Source of the DNA: Leishmania mexicana MHOM/GT/2001/U1103
Lineage: Eukaryota > Euglenozoa > Kinetoplastea > Trypanosomatida > Trypanosomatidae
NCBI RefSeq assembly: GCF_000234665.1
Contig: NC_018336.1
Location: forward strand, 1 to 64,000
Length of the DNA: 64,000 nt
Direction: 5' to 3'
A program made the position numbers and the translations under genes. Below are positions 50,898-61,834 of this stretch, in pieces. Within the stretch, counting starts at the first letter, position 1; each line of letters starts with the position of its first letter. Below the pieces are notes generated by a model. The model had not been told where the DNA came from and ran no database searches. It saw nothing but the letters and a program-made list of their open reading frames with translations.

Positions 50898-53789
50898 TAT
50901 GGCAGACTTGTATGCGATATGTATTCTCTCTGTTCATGAGCTGCGAGAGCGAGCAAAGGCGGAAACGGGCTTCCGCTGCCAGGATTGTCAAGCAGCACCC
51001 CCGCTGTCTTCTTGCGAAGCACTGTGCAGAGGGTGTCTCGTGTTGTGTCGCCCTTCAGAAGCGGCGAGAGGTCCCTGCACGAAGGAGGAAGAGAAATCTA
51101 TGAAAAATACAAACGTATCGGATCGGGGGAGGAGGGGGATATGGTGGCACCTGCCGCTAGGCACCGTGCGCAGGTCAGAAATAAGAAAAGAGAATCAAGT
51201 ACAACAGGACAGCGTCGTACAGAGATCGAGGAAGACAAAGAGGGGGAACAGGAAAGTACGAAACCGACGAGAAGACAGAAACGAAACACACGCACGAAGG
51301 CGACGCAGAGAGAGCCTGTGCAGTGCCGCTGCGGCAGGGTCAACAGCAAAGCCGAGAGAGAGTTCGACTCAGGAACAGCCTATGCTCCCTTTGGAAGAGC
51401 ACTATAGCGAAAGATGAGAGCTGCACACAAATGGAGTGTGCGTGCTGGTGTGCACGGACCTGCGTGTGGCTACCTTGACTCCCGAGGTGTTGGCCCAAAG
51501 CACGTCACCTTTATACTCTAAGTGCGTGTGTGTAACCGTTCAAAACTCGCCACAGATGTATAGAAGATACGGGATGGCGGAGGCAGGACGCTTCAGAGCT
51601 GCAGCGAGAAAGGTGAGGGACGGCTTGTCACGAAGTATACCACGCCTCGAAAGCGGCACGGCGCAGAACACGGAAGAAGCGATCAAAATAAGGACGGAAC
51701 TGCGCAGACAAGAAACAAGAGAGGGAGGAAGAGGGCGGCAAGAGTGGTGGTGGGGTGGAAAGAGAGGCTGTGGAGTGTGCCAAGTCCATCATAAACGGCT
51801 AGGTAGGCGAGAAGCTGCTCCGAAGACACACAGGTGGCGCGCATCGCAGGCGGCTATGAGGTGTGGTCCGTCGCTTCCCATATGAAGTGGCGTCAGAGTC
51901 ACCGCACGGACTCAGGTGCCACGGTGGAAAGCCGTAAACTGCAGACGCGTCGTCGATGGAGGATATACCATTGCGGCATGATCCTCAAGATGTAATCCAG
52001 TAGATCTGGAGAAAGGTAAAGCGAGATACAGACGTCGCTTCGTCAATCCACTGCTACGCTTCTCTTCCCTCTTGCATTGCACTTGAATTTGATGCGCTCA
52101 CTTTAAGGCCACCACAGCGGTGCTAGCACAGACGCACAGAGGCGGAAAGAGAGCGCAAGCTAAATACATGAAACAGAAGAGAGAGCGCCAAAGAAATAGG
52201 CACTGCCCTTGCATCACCGCAAAGGAGAGAGAAAAGAAAAGGCGTGAGGTTGAAGGAAAGGAGAACCAAGAGCCATCGAAAAGAAAAGAAAAAAACAGCA
52301 CAACGGACACGGAGACTTAGAGAAGCGGCAACATGAAGGCGAAGAGAGAGAGACACGCACACACCGCAGTGTTAAAGACAGAGCGAAAATAAAGCCAACT
52401 GAAAAGAGAGAGAGTGTGCAAAAGGGAGGAGGAGGGGGGGGACACAGAAAGGAAAAAGAAAACGAGCAAAGAAATCAGCAGAGGTGTTTTCCATGGGTGA
52501 GCTCTCATCTTTTGTTTTCATTGTACGGCGCCGTCGTCGCTGATGGCATTCCTTCTTTGTTTGTTGTTGTCCTCTGGAAGGCAAAATGAGAAACGGGGTG
52601 ACACGCAGTTCGAACACGCGCGCCGCCACGTTTTCATCGGTTGGTGAACTCAAAACGATGAAAGGGTTACTGAAGACACGAAGGGAAGATTATTAAATGG
52701 GAGCGACAAGTCAACGCAGCTCAACAAACAGCAAAGGAGGCGATTCTGTTGTTGTTGTTCCTCAAGGATTGACGTAGTGAATCATCGAAGGCGTTCAGAG
52801 TGAAAATGTTCAAACCGCGAGGGAGAAAAGACAAAGAGAGAGAAAGTTTTCCGCGGACGCCAGAATGGGGCAGCGGAGAAGGCACGGAAAAAGGAGGTGG
52901 CGTGCGGATGAAGACGTTCGACGACGTGTTTCTACGAGGCTCCTTTTGCCGCACAGTTGCAGCGGGGATGAAAGAGGCAGGAAGAGCAGGACGTGAGACA
53001 TAAGTATATCCGGTCAAGTGAGACAAGCATAGCAAAGAAAGGAGGACTGCGAAAAACACCAGCAGCCAAGGCGCACTCACTCGCACGTGGCATCCTACCG
53101 GACCTACTTGATGTTCTCCATGCCCCCTCTCGTCCACCCTTGCCCCCCGCCCACAAAGTCGCTCACCCATCCCCCTCTAGGCCTTCAAGGTTGCAGTGCA
53201 AGAGTGATAAACTGCGAAGAGGTGGCAGTAACGGGTTACGGCGTCGAGCACACACACGTGCAAGCTCAAGTGCAAAAGCCCCACCCCCAATGCGAGCACG
53301 CAAAAAGAAAACACTCGAAGAAAACAACGACGAGAACGCGGGTCCAGACACAACGCAGTTTTCTCGTAGGCAGTAACCACAAGACGAGGAAGAGACACGA
53401 AAGCAGCGCACATCGCTCATGCGAAAGCACAGGCGCGCATTAGCATAGGCACACTCTAACGACTGGATTAGCTTGCGAAATTAGTTCATCAACGGGCACA
53501 TATGACCTCTACCCTGCCACCGAGGCAGTCCGCCATCAACACACAAACCCCAGAAAGTTAGGCGTGGAGGCGACCATGTCAGTCTCCTTGACTTCTCAAA
53601 GCATGGACCTCGTATGGCAAGCATCCATACGACATAATAACGAAAAAAAAAAACGTCCATCGGAGCAGAAAGACGAACGCGCTCTCCGTGTCCCATGTCT
53701 TTGTCCCCCGTACACGTCCGCCATCTGTCAGACTTCCTCCCCTCCCTACTCCGTCCAGCAAATACATCCACCTTCCATTTGCACAGAAA

Positions 53790-53818
53790 CGCAGACACAC
53801 ACACACACACACACACAC
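53790..53818. repeat. CA dinucleotide microsatellite
   Basis: About 14 CA units in a row on the + strand, inside the long gene-free interval. A similar run of GT is at 59911-59935. Confidence 0.9.
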
Positions 53819-54210
53819 CGATCGACTGGCCCGCATGCCAGCTCACCAACTGCGCCCACACCAGCTCTGAGTGAAACAACTAAAAAAACAAGTGACACAG
53901 AGCATCGAGAAAATAGAGCCCGCTACAAGTAGAGCGCCATCAAGATACCCGCACATATGAGACTCCAGGAACAGAGGCACAACCAGCAACCCTTGTGAGG
54001 GTGTCAGAAGAGGGAGACAGAGGGAAAGCGAGAGAGCACGGGCTAACACACTAAGAAAACAAAAAGACTGCAAGCACGTCGAGACCAGCAGCTACCATAC
54101 AACCTCGTACGCACCACGAAGACAAAAAGAGGGAAAACACCTCATGAAACAGACCCACGACACGGAAAAAGCAAACTCGGCTGAGAGCATTCTGTGTCAG
54201 CGCGGCCATT

Positions 54211-55114
54211 CTACATCCGGAACAAGTCAACGAATACGTGCATGCAACCACAGCTCACCGGTCTCCGCTGCACCACAGCGCCATCCACGCCGTCTGGGAC
54301 GAGGCGTCTGCCGTCGCATCCGGGCGTGCGTCTAGCGGGCGCCACGTGTCCTTCCTCCGCTCCGTTCTCCGCGTGCGTGCGGCGCCAGCGGCGCCAGACC
54401 CACCGGCCTCGACGGCACGCCCGTGATCAAGGCCAGCCGCACTCAGCGTCCTGCTCGAGGGCGGAGCCGGTGGTGTGCGGCGTGCGGGTAACAGGGGGTG
54501 GTCTAGCCCCATGCTGGATGTGCTCAGGGAGGCAGTCGGCCAGCCGCTGGCCAGGGCCCTCGGAGGCCCTGCACCCGCATGTCCCTGCCGTGCTGCTCCC
54601 TGACTCGCCTCAAGCCCCGGCACAGTGCCGTGGGGAGACCCCTCCCCCGCCCACAGTGGACTCCCGATGACTCCGTGGCGTGGCTCCGCGTGCTCTCTCG
54701 CCATGCTTCCGCCGCCTCCACCGCACCAGCCCACCCGGTCCGACGTAGGAGATGCCGCATGCATCGCGCACATGCGCTGTAGCGCTGATCCGCGTGCATC
54801 CCCTGCGCATTCTTTTCCTCTCTCACCCGTGCTCTCCTCTCGCCCCTGGAGGCCGTGCCTGGATGTGATACACCATGCCCGCTGCGGCGGACAGCGCGCG
54901 CATGCAGCGCTCGCGTTTGCCCATACGGGGGTCTGCTCCAGGGTGACCTTCTTGCCTGGAGAGACCGCTGTCCTCGGCTTCTGCCTCCGTCGACATCACC
55001 GGAGGGGAAAGGGGAGGGCTGCAGTGCTTGCCCGCGTGCGCCACCACAGGCGGGGCGTTGCCATGAGTCTGTGGCGGCAAGGGCGCTCCACCCTCTCCTG
55101 CGTCCTCACGCCTC
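54211..55114. repeat. 904-bp repeat, copy 2
   Basis: Direct repeat of 23171-24074, identical except for five transitions (54436, 54471, 54555, 55036, 55105). The left boundary is preceded by unrelated sequence in the two copies; the right boundary is followed by a few shared bases (ggca) and then unrelated sequence. The 172-codon minus frame seen in copy 1 is intact here at 54255-54773 with one amino acid change. Confidence 0.95.
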
Positions 55115-55319
55115 AGGCAGGAGTCGGTGTGCCTAGTGGAGAAGGCCCCTAGACAAGCCTGTTCCTGCGCACAGAAAGCTCACAGCTCGTCGCTCTGAAG
55201 GGGCCATAAGGAGCAGGCACGGAGACACGACTGGGGAAGTCCATGCAGCGTGTTTGAGATGTGCCTAAGGAGACCGCTGCGTCCAAGACTACCGCACGAA
55301 ATGCAGTGTATTTCACATC

Positions 55320-55640
55320 ATGAGCGACCCGCCACTCTCGCGTGGCATATTGAGCACCATGCCAGGCAGGACACCCTCACAGCAAATACAGGCGGAGGCG
55401 CAGGCTCTAGAAGAGGGGGGTTACCACAGTGCCAGCGCATTAGTAGCCGGCACTGCACCTGTACTTCTCGTTGTCGCTGCCAGCCGCACGGCGCTGCAGG
55501 ACTTCAAAGCGCGGACAGGTGATCGTGCGCAGCTGCACAAGGATCGTCGCCGGTCGTTTCGAATGCTCAGCATCCGTGTTCTTCTCATGCGGGAGGGATG
55601 CCGCCAAGCACCTCATGTCTCAGCGTGCGACATCGTGTAG
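55320..55640 (+). other. Possible short ORF or gene relic on the + strand
   Basis: A 106-codon frame that starts with ATG and has a balanced, protein-like composition (IQAEAQALEEGGYHSASAL, then PVLLVVAASRTALQDFKART). It is the only + strand frame in the gap that looks like coding sequence. If real it would run against the direction of transcription of all neighbouring genes, so a relic of a former gene or mobile element is more likely. No family recognised. Confidence 0.25.
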
Positions 55641-55788
55641 CGTGGTTTGGAGAAACATCGGCATGGTGTCTGAGAGCGGTGAGCAGGCCCGCCACCCCTG
55701 CCGTTAACGTGGGCTACTTTGGCATCAGAGACTTTTCAAGCTTGTCAACAGCGCTCTTGTGCTCCAGTGCACAATGAATACAGAGAAA

Positions 55789-56079
55789 CTAAAATGAGAG
55801 GCGCACGCCACGGGCTAGTAGTGCCTGCACATGCGCCCATATTCGTGGCAGTGTGTCATCTTCCACCGTTGTAGGGCTCATGCTAAGCGTCATGAGGAGA
55901 GAGAACAAGTGCGCAGCAACACCGCAACATGGTTTTCGGTGTCTTCCTTGATCCAGTTTTCCTTGCAGTAGGGTGGGACACATCTCCACAGCTCCACACT
56001 CAACGCAATAGCGCTGCATGCAAGGAGGCCACAGCCTCTTCTCGCTGTACATATGAGTGACTGGTGACTGTATGTGCAT
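55789..56079 (-). other. Possible small gene or relic
   Basis: A 96-codon frame from an ATG at 56079 in the same direction as the genes. It has several Cys (YCVECGAVEMCP) and a helical end (LPRIWAHVQALLARGV). Too short and isolated to call, but better than the surrounding frames. It could be the end of a broken gene. Confidence 0.25.
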
Positions 56080-56623
56080 CGCAGCCGTTCCTGATCCGAT
56101 GCCTGCCTGAGCTAAACGGTTCCTGCCAGGGACAAGGGAGCAGTAAAAAAAAAGAAAGAAGAACGATTGACCGGGGGAGGAGGAGGTTCCAAGACTTTAG
56201 CCAGTGAGGGGGTGGGGGAGGGAGGGGAGAACGAAAAGGTAAAACAAAAGAAGGGTGCTGTGTGTGCATGTGTTAATCTGTGCAGAGTTCTTTTTCCATT
56301 GCAACGGTTTAATGTGGGGTGCGTTCAGACTTATTTCATGTCTTCTTTCCGTGGGGGAGTCGCAGTGACCGGCGTTGTGGCCAACCCTCACGTGAAGCAA
56401 GCAACCCTCGTCGCACACATGCATAGAAAGGGAAGAAATATTAAAATCAACAACGGCCAAGAAGTGCGCCCGCGATACACTGGCAAGCAAGCACACGCCG
56501 CATTCAAAAAGAGAAGAGAGAAGCTCGAGCGCACATACACGGAAGATACGGAGAAAAGGGGCACTATACGTGGCGAGTCGTTTATAGTGCTGTGCGGATG
56601 GTTCACTTTGTTTTTTTTTGGTT

Positions 56624-59386
56624 TTACATCGTGGGTGAGCCTCCTCCCTCTGTGACATCCAAATCTTCCAGCAGCATCTTGGCGATGGTGATGTTGTCGG
56701 CGTCACTGCTGGAGGTCATGCTCTGCACTGCGCCCTTAAGCACCTGCTGTGCGCCATTCTGGTCACCCTGGTGGAGCAGCTGCACTGCTTCGGAGAGGAA
56801 ACAGAACTTCGAGCCGAGGTGCTCCTGCCGCTGCACCACGAGATGCCACTCTTCCTCTATGGCTTTCAGCACCTCCATGAAGTTGTAAATAATGACAAAC
56901 TGCGTTTTTGTCGACTTCGAAGAGACGTTGAGAAGCGGCCTTCTCTGCCTCGGCAGCTTCACAGCTGTGTTAGGTCCGTCGCTCCCGCTGATGCCACACG
57001 GGCGTGCTAGGATTTGACTTGCCGTGCTGTTCCACGACCGCCCATCCAGCAAGATGCAGTGAAACGGGTTCTTTGGCTCGTCGAGGGAGGCCTGCAAGGA
57101 AGGGAGACGGCGGTGCATGGCGATACCGCGGCGCAGCATCTGCGCCCCCAGCTCGTGCTGGCGTGGGTTGAAGAAGTGGATTCCACGACAGGAGCCAGAG
57201 CCTACGAGGCCCACAAGCGAATGTGGGGCTGACACCACAGCCGCAACCAACTCCTGCCGCGCATTGCTGAAACTTGTCGGCGGCTTCGGGCGACTCTGGA
57301 AGGCCACCATGATTTTACGCGCTTTCTCGATCGCCAAGAGCACCGGCTCGCTGCTGAAGGGGATGAGTCCCCACACCAAGCAAATCGCATCCTCGTATGC
57401 TGTGAGCACGTAGGAGTTCGCGTCAGCACTGTCTTGCCCTCTGGCATCTTCGAGCGCTTCCATCACGGCCTCGAAGTTGGCCGACACGGTCTGCTGCTTG
57501 TTGCGGGTGGCAGCCATGCCACCCCTCTGGTTGGATGCGTTGAAGACACTCGACACGGCTTCTTCGTCATCGTAGATGTCGCGGTAGACCACGTAGAGCA
57601 TCGTCACCGTCTTCAGCTGCGGGACCGAGGAGATGAAGACCGCTGGTTGAGAGCCGTTGTGGTGGTCAGAGCTTCCATTAGTGCTTGAGTGGGAGCCGCG
57701 CAGGAGATTCTTGTTCACTGACAGCTTCGCGGACGACGCTGCGTTGATCTGTGGAATGAAAATGCTGCCCACCGCCAAAGACCGCACAATCGACGACAGA
57801 GTCGAGCACGTCTCTTCGGGCAGCGTCTGGGGAATGCTGGGGGACATAACAGGGGGCTGCAGGCGTGCGTGCACCGCTGCTGCCGATACGGTACCCGCGG
57901 TGCGAAGGGAAGAGTTGCCAGAAACGCTTCCTATACCTGCAGAAGGCGACGGCCGACCGACGCGGCCATGTGACACGACCTTGGGCGAGAGGTCTCGCAT
58001 CGCCACACGCTCTCGTGGAGATTTAGGGTACCCCGTCGCCGCAGGCGCCTCGTCGGCCACCATCTCGCTCTCGTAGGTTTCCCACGTGATGCCGAGCATT
58101 CCCTTGAGGTTGTTGAGAAAGACACCAATGCTGAGCATAATTAAAATCGGGGCGAAGTAACTCACAACACGAATCGCATTTGGCGTCGCCTCTCCGTCGA
58201 TGTTGTACGGGGTCCAATACATGACTTCGAGCACGCACGCCGCGGCGAACACGCCAACTGAGAGAAGGTAGACAATCAACATGAAAAACCAGTGAGTGAA
58301 GACGCTCGCCAGGCGACAGTGAAAGCTGTGCCGCAAATACGAAGTATTATAGAAAGCTTTCCTTATCACCAACAAGTTTGCCCATAACCACGGCAGCCCG
58401 AGTACAGGAGATGCCAGGAAAAGGCAATGAGTATCGTACACGCACAGGAGGGCGCCAATGAGCATGAAGATAGTGATGATGATTGTCATGTACAACGAGA
58501 CGAGAGGCATCATGAAAGCTATACGCAAGAGCTTGGAAGGGTCGGCAACGCGGACGGAAGCGATCGTGGAGGGCGCCGATGCGCGCCGGGCGTCTGTGGG
58601 AGCGTGCATGAAGGCGGGCAACCTATTTGCGAGCGACAGCGCCTGATCCTTCAGCATGCACTTCTCTTGCTCACCGGGCCCGCTGAAGTTTCTGTCAGCG
58701 CCGAGGTTTTGCGTTGTGTACGACTGCAGGTGGCTTGGCTTCATAGGTGGGCACGCGGGCATGACTGGAGCCGCATCCTTCGTGTAAAGATGCTCAAGGA
58801 ATGACGGTGGCGACAGCATTCCCGTCTCTCGCAGCGGCGCTACGACGAGCTCGCCACGAGGCAGCGGTGATCCCTGAAGCCCAATGTTCATGGTAGGGGA
58901 AGCCTGCCAGGGTGAGTGCAAAGGGTTTACTGAAGCTCGCGAACTGCTCTCCTGAATGCTCGATAAACAGGAGCTGTTTTCAAAAGCGGTCATGTTGGCC
59001 TTGCTCGAGTCGGGAATGCTCGACAAGACGCCCTCATCCTCTGACTGCTGAGAGATCATGGGGCTCCCATCCGCATTGATGGTGAAACGCTGCGTCTGCG
59101 GATTTTCACGCACCGGATCAGCACCCCGCGGCGACACGTCGCTCTTCTCCCGCGTACGCTTCGCGGAATTAATGTTGGACCGCGCCAAGATGATGGCGAA
59201 AACGATGGAGGCACAGTTCAGTACAAACCACACAAAAAACGTCACCCCAGAGACGGCGGCGCAGACGAAGGCTATCTGCCGCCGGTGAACCCTGCAAACG
59301 ACCATCAGCGCCGTGTAAAAGCAAACTGGCACCACGCCAATGAACCAGGCGATGATGTGCTTCACATCTTGAGCCTTGAGGGTCAT
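56624..59386 (-). CDS. Six-pass membrane protein with degenerate nucleotide-cyclase-like domain
   Basis: A 920-residue protein from the ATG at 59386. TM1 and TM2 lie at about 10-68. A polar, Ser/Pro-rich loop of about 220 residues follows, then four more hydrophobic helices between about 290 and 425. A linker rich in Ser and Gly leads to a C-terminal region (about 590-780) with the order of a class III cyclase domain: VTMLYVVYRDI, a helix with FEAVMEAL, AYEDAICLVWGL, AIEKARKI, then LVGLVGSGSCRGIHFF and a helix with LGAQMLRRG. The first metal aspartate may survive in YRDI; the second is not obvious, so it is probably inactive. A helical tail follows. Family tentative. Confidence 0.65.
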   Translation of the reverse strand: MTLKAQDVKHIIAWFIGVVPVCFYTALMVVCRVHRRQIAFVCAAVSGVTFFVWFVLNCASIVFAIILARSNINSAKRTREKSDVSPRGADPVRENPQTQRFTINADGSPMISQQSEDEGVLSSIPDSSKANMTAFENSSCLSSIQESSSRASVNPLHSPWQASPTMNIGLQGSPLPRGELVVAPLRETGMLSPPSFLEHLYTKDAAPVMPACPPMKPSHLQSYTTQNLGADRNFSGPGEQEKCMLKDQALSLANRLPAFMHAPTDARRASAPSTIASVRVADPSKLLRIAFMMPLVSLYMTIIITIFMLIGALLCVYDTHCLFLASPVLGLPWLWANLLVIRKAFYNTSYLRHSFHCRLASVFTHWFFMLIVYLLSVGVFAAACVLEVMYWTPYNIDGEATPNAIRVVSYFAPILIMLSIGVFLNNLKGMLGITWETYESEMVADEAPAATGYPKSPRERVAMRDLSPKVVSHGRVGRPSPSAGIGSVSGNSSLRTAGTVSAAAVHARLQPPVMSPSIPQTLPEETCSTLSSIVRSLAVGSIFIPQINAASSAKLSVNKNLLRGSHSSTNGSSDHHNGSQPAVFISSVPQLKTVTMLYVVYRDIYDDEEAVSSVFNASNQRGGMAATRNKQQTVSANFEAVMEALEDARGQDSADANSYVLTAYEDAICLVWGLIPFSSEPVLLAIEKARKIMVAFQSRPKPPTSFSNARQELVAAVVSAPHSLVGLVGSGSCRGIHFFNPRQHELGAQMLRRGIAMHRRLPSLQASLDEPKNPFHCILLDGRSWNSTASQILARPCGISGSDGPNTAVKLPRQRRPLLNVSSKSTKTQFVIIYNFMEVLKAIEEEWHLVVQRQEHLGSKFCFLSEAVQLLHQGDQNGAQQVLKGAVQSMTSSSDADNITIAKMLLEDLDVTEGGGSPTM

Positions 59387-61222
59387 TGGTCGGTTAGATA
59401 TTCACCAAGAGAAGAAGGGCAGAGGGTGAGAGAGGTAGTTGAACAGGAACAGCGAAAAAGGAAAGTTCAAGTGGAAGAGAAGAGAAAATCCGTGAAGACG
59501 ACGGGGAAGAACGACAAGAACAGAAACAACGAGATGCTACGTACACAGGAGCGTGGCTTCCCATCCACGGAGAAAGCCGAAAGGTGTGAAGAAGACGAGT
59601 CGAGCAGGACACGAAAAGAAGAGAGCTCACGGGCACACCACCCACGCACACCGGGGAGGGAAATGGAGAGAGAGGGAGAGGGTCTCTCCTCAAAGAACTA
59701 GATAACAAAGGGGGGAGGATGGAGCTGAGAAAAGCTATGGTTCTGTGCTTGTGGGGACGGAGAGGCGTGAAGATGAAGGTAGAGGAATCAACGGAAATGT
59801 GATGGAAGTGAGAGGGGGTGCAAAAGCGGAACGGAAGAAAGAGATTTTTTTAGGTGCAGCAAGGGATGCGTCGAGGCTGACGGTGAGCAAGCGTAGCCCA
59901 GAAGGCAGGTGTGTGTGTGTGTGTGTGTGTGTGTAGGGGGGGCGTAAGTCGGCGAGGAAACAGAAAGAGAAGTGCGGGCGTGAAATGAATCAATACAATA
60001 TGAGAGATGTGAGGGCTGAACGAAATGTGCATGCAAAAACAAGCGAAACGAAAGAATACGTCGGCAAGGCAGAAAGGGATGGGGGAGGGTATGTTAGGGT
60101 ATGTATATCTTGGTGTGTCCGTAGAGTAGTATGATTACATCCCAAAACGCCTCACTGTGACACTGAGAAGGATGTGCAAGCAGTTCTTCACACGAGAGCA
60201 CACGGCTTCGCTTGGACGCACAATGTTCCTTGCAGTCGCAGTGCATCAAGTTCGTCACAGGTATATGTCCGCGCAAGCAGATGTGTGTGAAAGTCAAACG
60301 ATAGCAGGAGTGGCAGAAGACGACGAGTACGTGTATGGGGAACAGAGGAGAGATAAGGACGCAAAAGGAACGGAGACGTTTGGGGTCATCATTAGCATGA
60401 GAAATGCAGTTGAACCAATGCGGCCACCGTCACAGAGAAGTGGATGCCGTCTTGTCCGTTCACTCGGCGAAGCCGCACACTGTGTGGGTGCTCGTGACGA
60501 TCTGCATACACTCACAAAAAGGGGGTGCATGCATCGCGCCAAATCTGCGCCACCGGGAAAGATACAAGGAAAGAAAAATAGCGAACAGGACAGTATGCCT
60601 GAGCGCTCACAGAGGGAAGCGGCAGCGCGCACGTCTCGCTGTCGTTTCGTGGGCACAGGCTGCTGTACAAGTAGCAGGCCTAAGCGCATCAATTTGAGCC
60701 TTACGTTTTTCTCGCCTTCATGGGTTCCTCGGCAAATAGCATTCTAGTGCTTCACTTCTCTGTACCCGTCCGTGCAGTCCTTCGCTGGCAGCGCCGCCAC
60801 GGCCGCAACAGCGACAAGCCACCAACAACCAAAAAACTCCGCTAACAGACAACACGCCGGAATAGAAAAATGGCCAGCGGTGCCGGTGAGGGTCACACGC
60901 CACACAGCTTGTGGAACAAAGATGTCCAAAGCAACAAAGACGCTCACGCCGCGCAAGGTACCCGTCGGTGGAGGCACCACGTGCGCTGGAGGGGGAAGCG
61001 GCAAAGAGGCCTGCCGCTGACTGAAAGCAGCAACAATGGCGCAGCAGAAATGACGGCAAAAACGGAAGAGAGAGGCCAAGCAAGAAGGCGAAAGCCGGGA
61101 CGGTCTCAGGTAAAGATATCCCCCACAGCAGACCACCGCGAGATCACGACACGGACATGCCTACGCGCCCGTTTGGGGTCCCCAGCGTTAGAGAAAGAAG
61201 GTCCGCCTCTTCTGGCTTTACG
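59387..61222. other. 1.8-kb gene-free interval
   Basis: Purine-rich block 59408-59419 and following bases serve the membrane protein gene. A GT microsatellite lies at 59911-59935. One TTAGGG-like word near 60090-60102 is isolated. The open frames are short or low-complexity; none is supported. Confidence 0.5.
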
Positions 61223-61834
61223 CTATGGCGTGGTGTCCTTCGGCTCCACTTCGATTTGAGCTGTAGAGATGGTCTCTGCTTTGCCAGCGCAGGCATCAAC
61301 CTTCCTCTGATCCTCGACGAACTCAACCTCCAAGGCGCCCTCGGTGCTGTAGTCCCCCACCGTCTCCTTCGGCAGACTGAGGTCATCCGGCTCCAGCTCC
61401 TTCTCCACAAAATCCTTGTCGACCTTGCCCGTCTTGAGGTCGTAGTACACCTTTGCAGCCCGAGCCACCTTCTTCCCCTTCTCGTTTTCGCCCATGCCAA
61501 ACGCCATCATGCCGACAGAGCCGCCTGGCATGCCGTCACCGCCTTGAAGCGCCGATTGCAGCATCGACGCCATGCTTTCGCGCATCTCTGGTGTCATGTT
61601 TGCACGCAGCGTGTTTTGCATCTGGGATATGCTGTGCTGATCTATGAACCCGCTTCCGGGTGCGAAATGGCCGTTAAAGAACTCTGGCACTCCTCCCTGC
61701 CCTGGAGAAAGGCTGGGTGCCCGTGCTTTGGACAGAATGTCGGAGAACTGCTTGTAGCGGTCCTCATCGCTCAGCAAGCGTCGCGTCGATGCGAACGGCG
61801 CCGCACCGACGCGGCGCATCATGCAGCGACGCAT
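61223..61834 (-). CDS. Small mitochondrial hypothetical protein
   Basis: A 203-residue protein from the ATG at 61834; the frame continues 3 codons upstream to a GTG only. The N-terminus (MRRCMMRRVGAAPFASTRRLL) is a textbook mitochondrial import signal: basic, amphipathic, without acids. After it come a Gly/Pro/Phe-rich segment, a Met-rich helical region (about 75-105), a short basic KGKKVARAAK stretch and an acidic C-terminal third. No known domain. A kinetoplastid-specific mitochondrial protein is the best reading; the exact role is unknown. Confidence 0.75.
   Translation of the reverse strand: MRRCMMRRVGAAPFASTRRLLSDEDRYKQFSDILSKARAPSLSPGQGGVPEFFNGHFAPGSGFIDQHSISQMQNTLRANMTPEMRESMASMLQSALQGGDGMPGGSVGMMAFGMGENEKGKKVARAAKVYYDLKTGKVDKDFVEKELEPDDLSLPKETVGDYSTEGALEVEFVEDQRKVDACAGKAETISTAQIEVEPKDTTP

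Larger units (their letters stand above)
50898..56623. other. 5.7-kb gene-free interval
   Basis: The longest gap in the window, although genes on both sides run in the same direction. It contains purine-rich DNA at about 51079-51096 (tract for the carboxypeptidase) and a broad purine-rich region at 52130-52470; repeat copy 2 at 54211-55114; a CA microsatellite at about 53794-53818; and two short ATG-started frames at 55320-55640 (+) and 55789-56079 (-). I find no long conserved gene. Confidence 0.6.

Noticed and set aside
49986..51417. Overlapping + strand frames of 266 and 371 codons
   Set aside because: They run against the carboxypeptidase N-terminal coding region and into purine-rich intergenic DNA. 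Composition is Arg/Ser-rich and not protein-like.
60085..60105. TTAGGG-like word inside the chromosome
   Set aside because: Only one unit is present, so it is not an internal telomere array.
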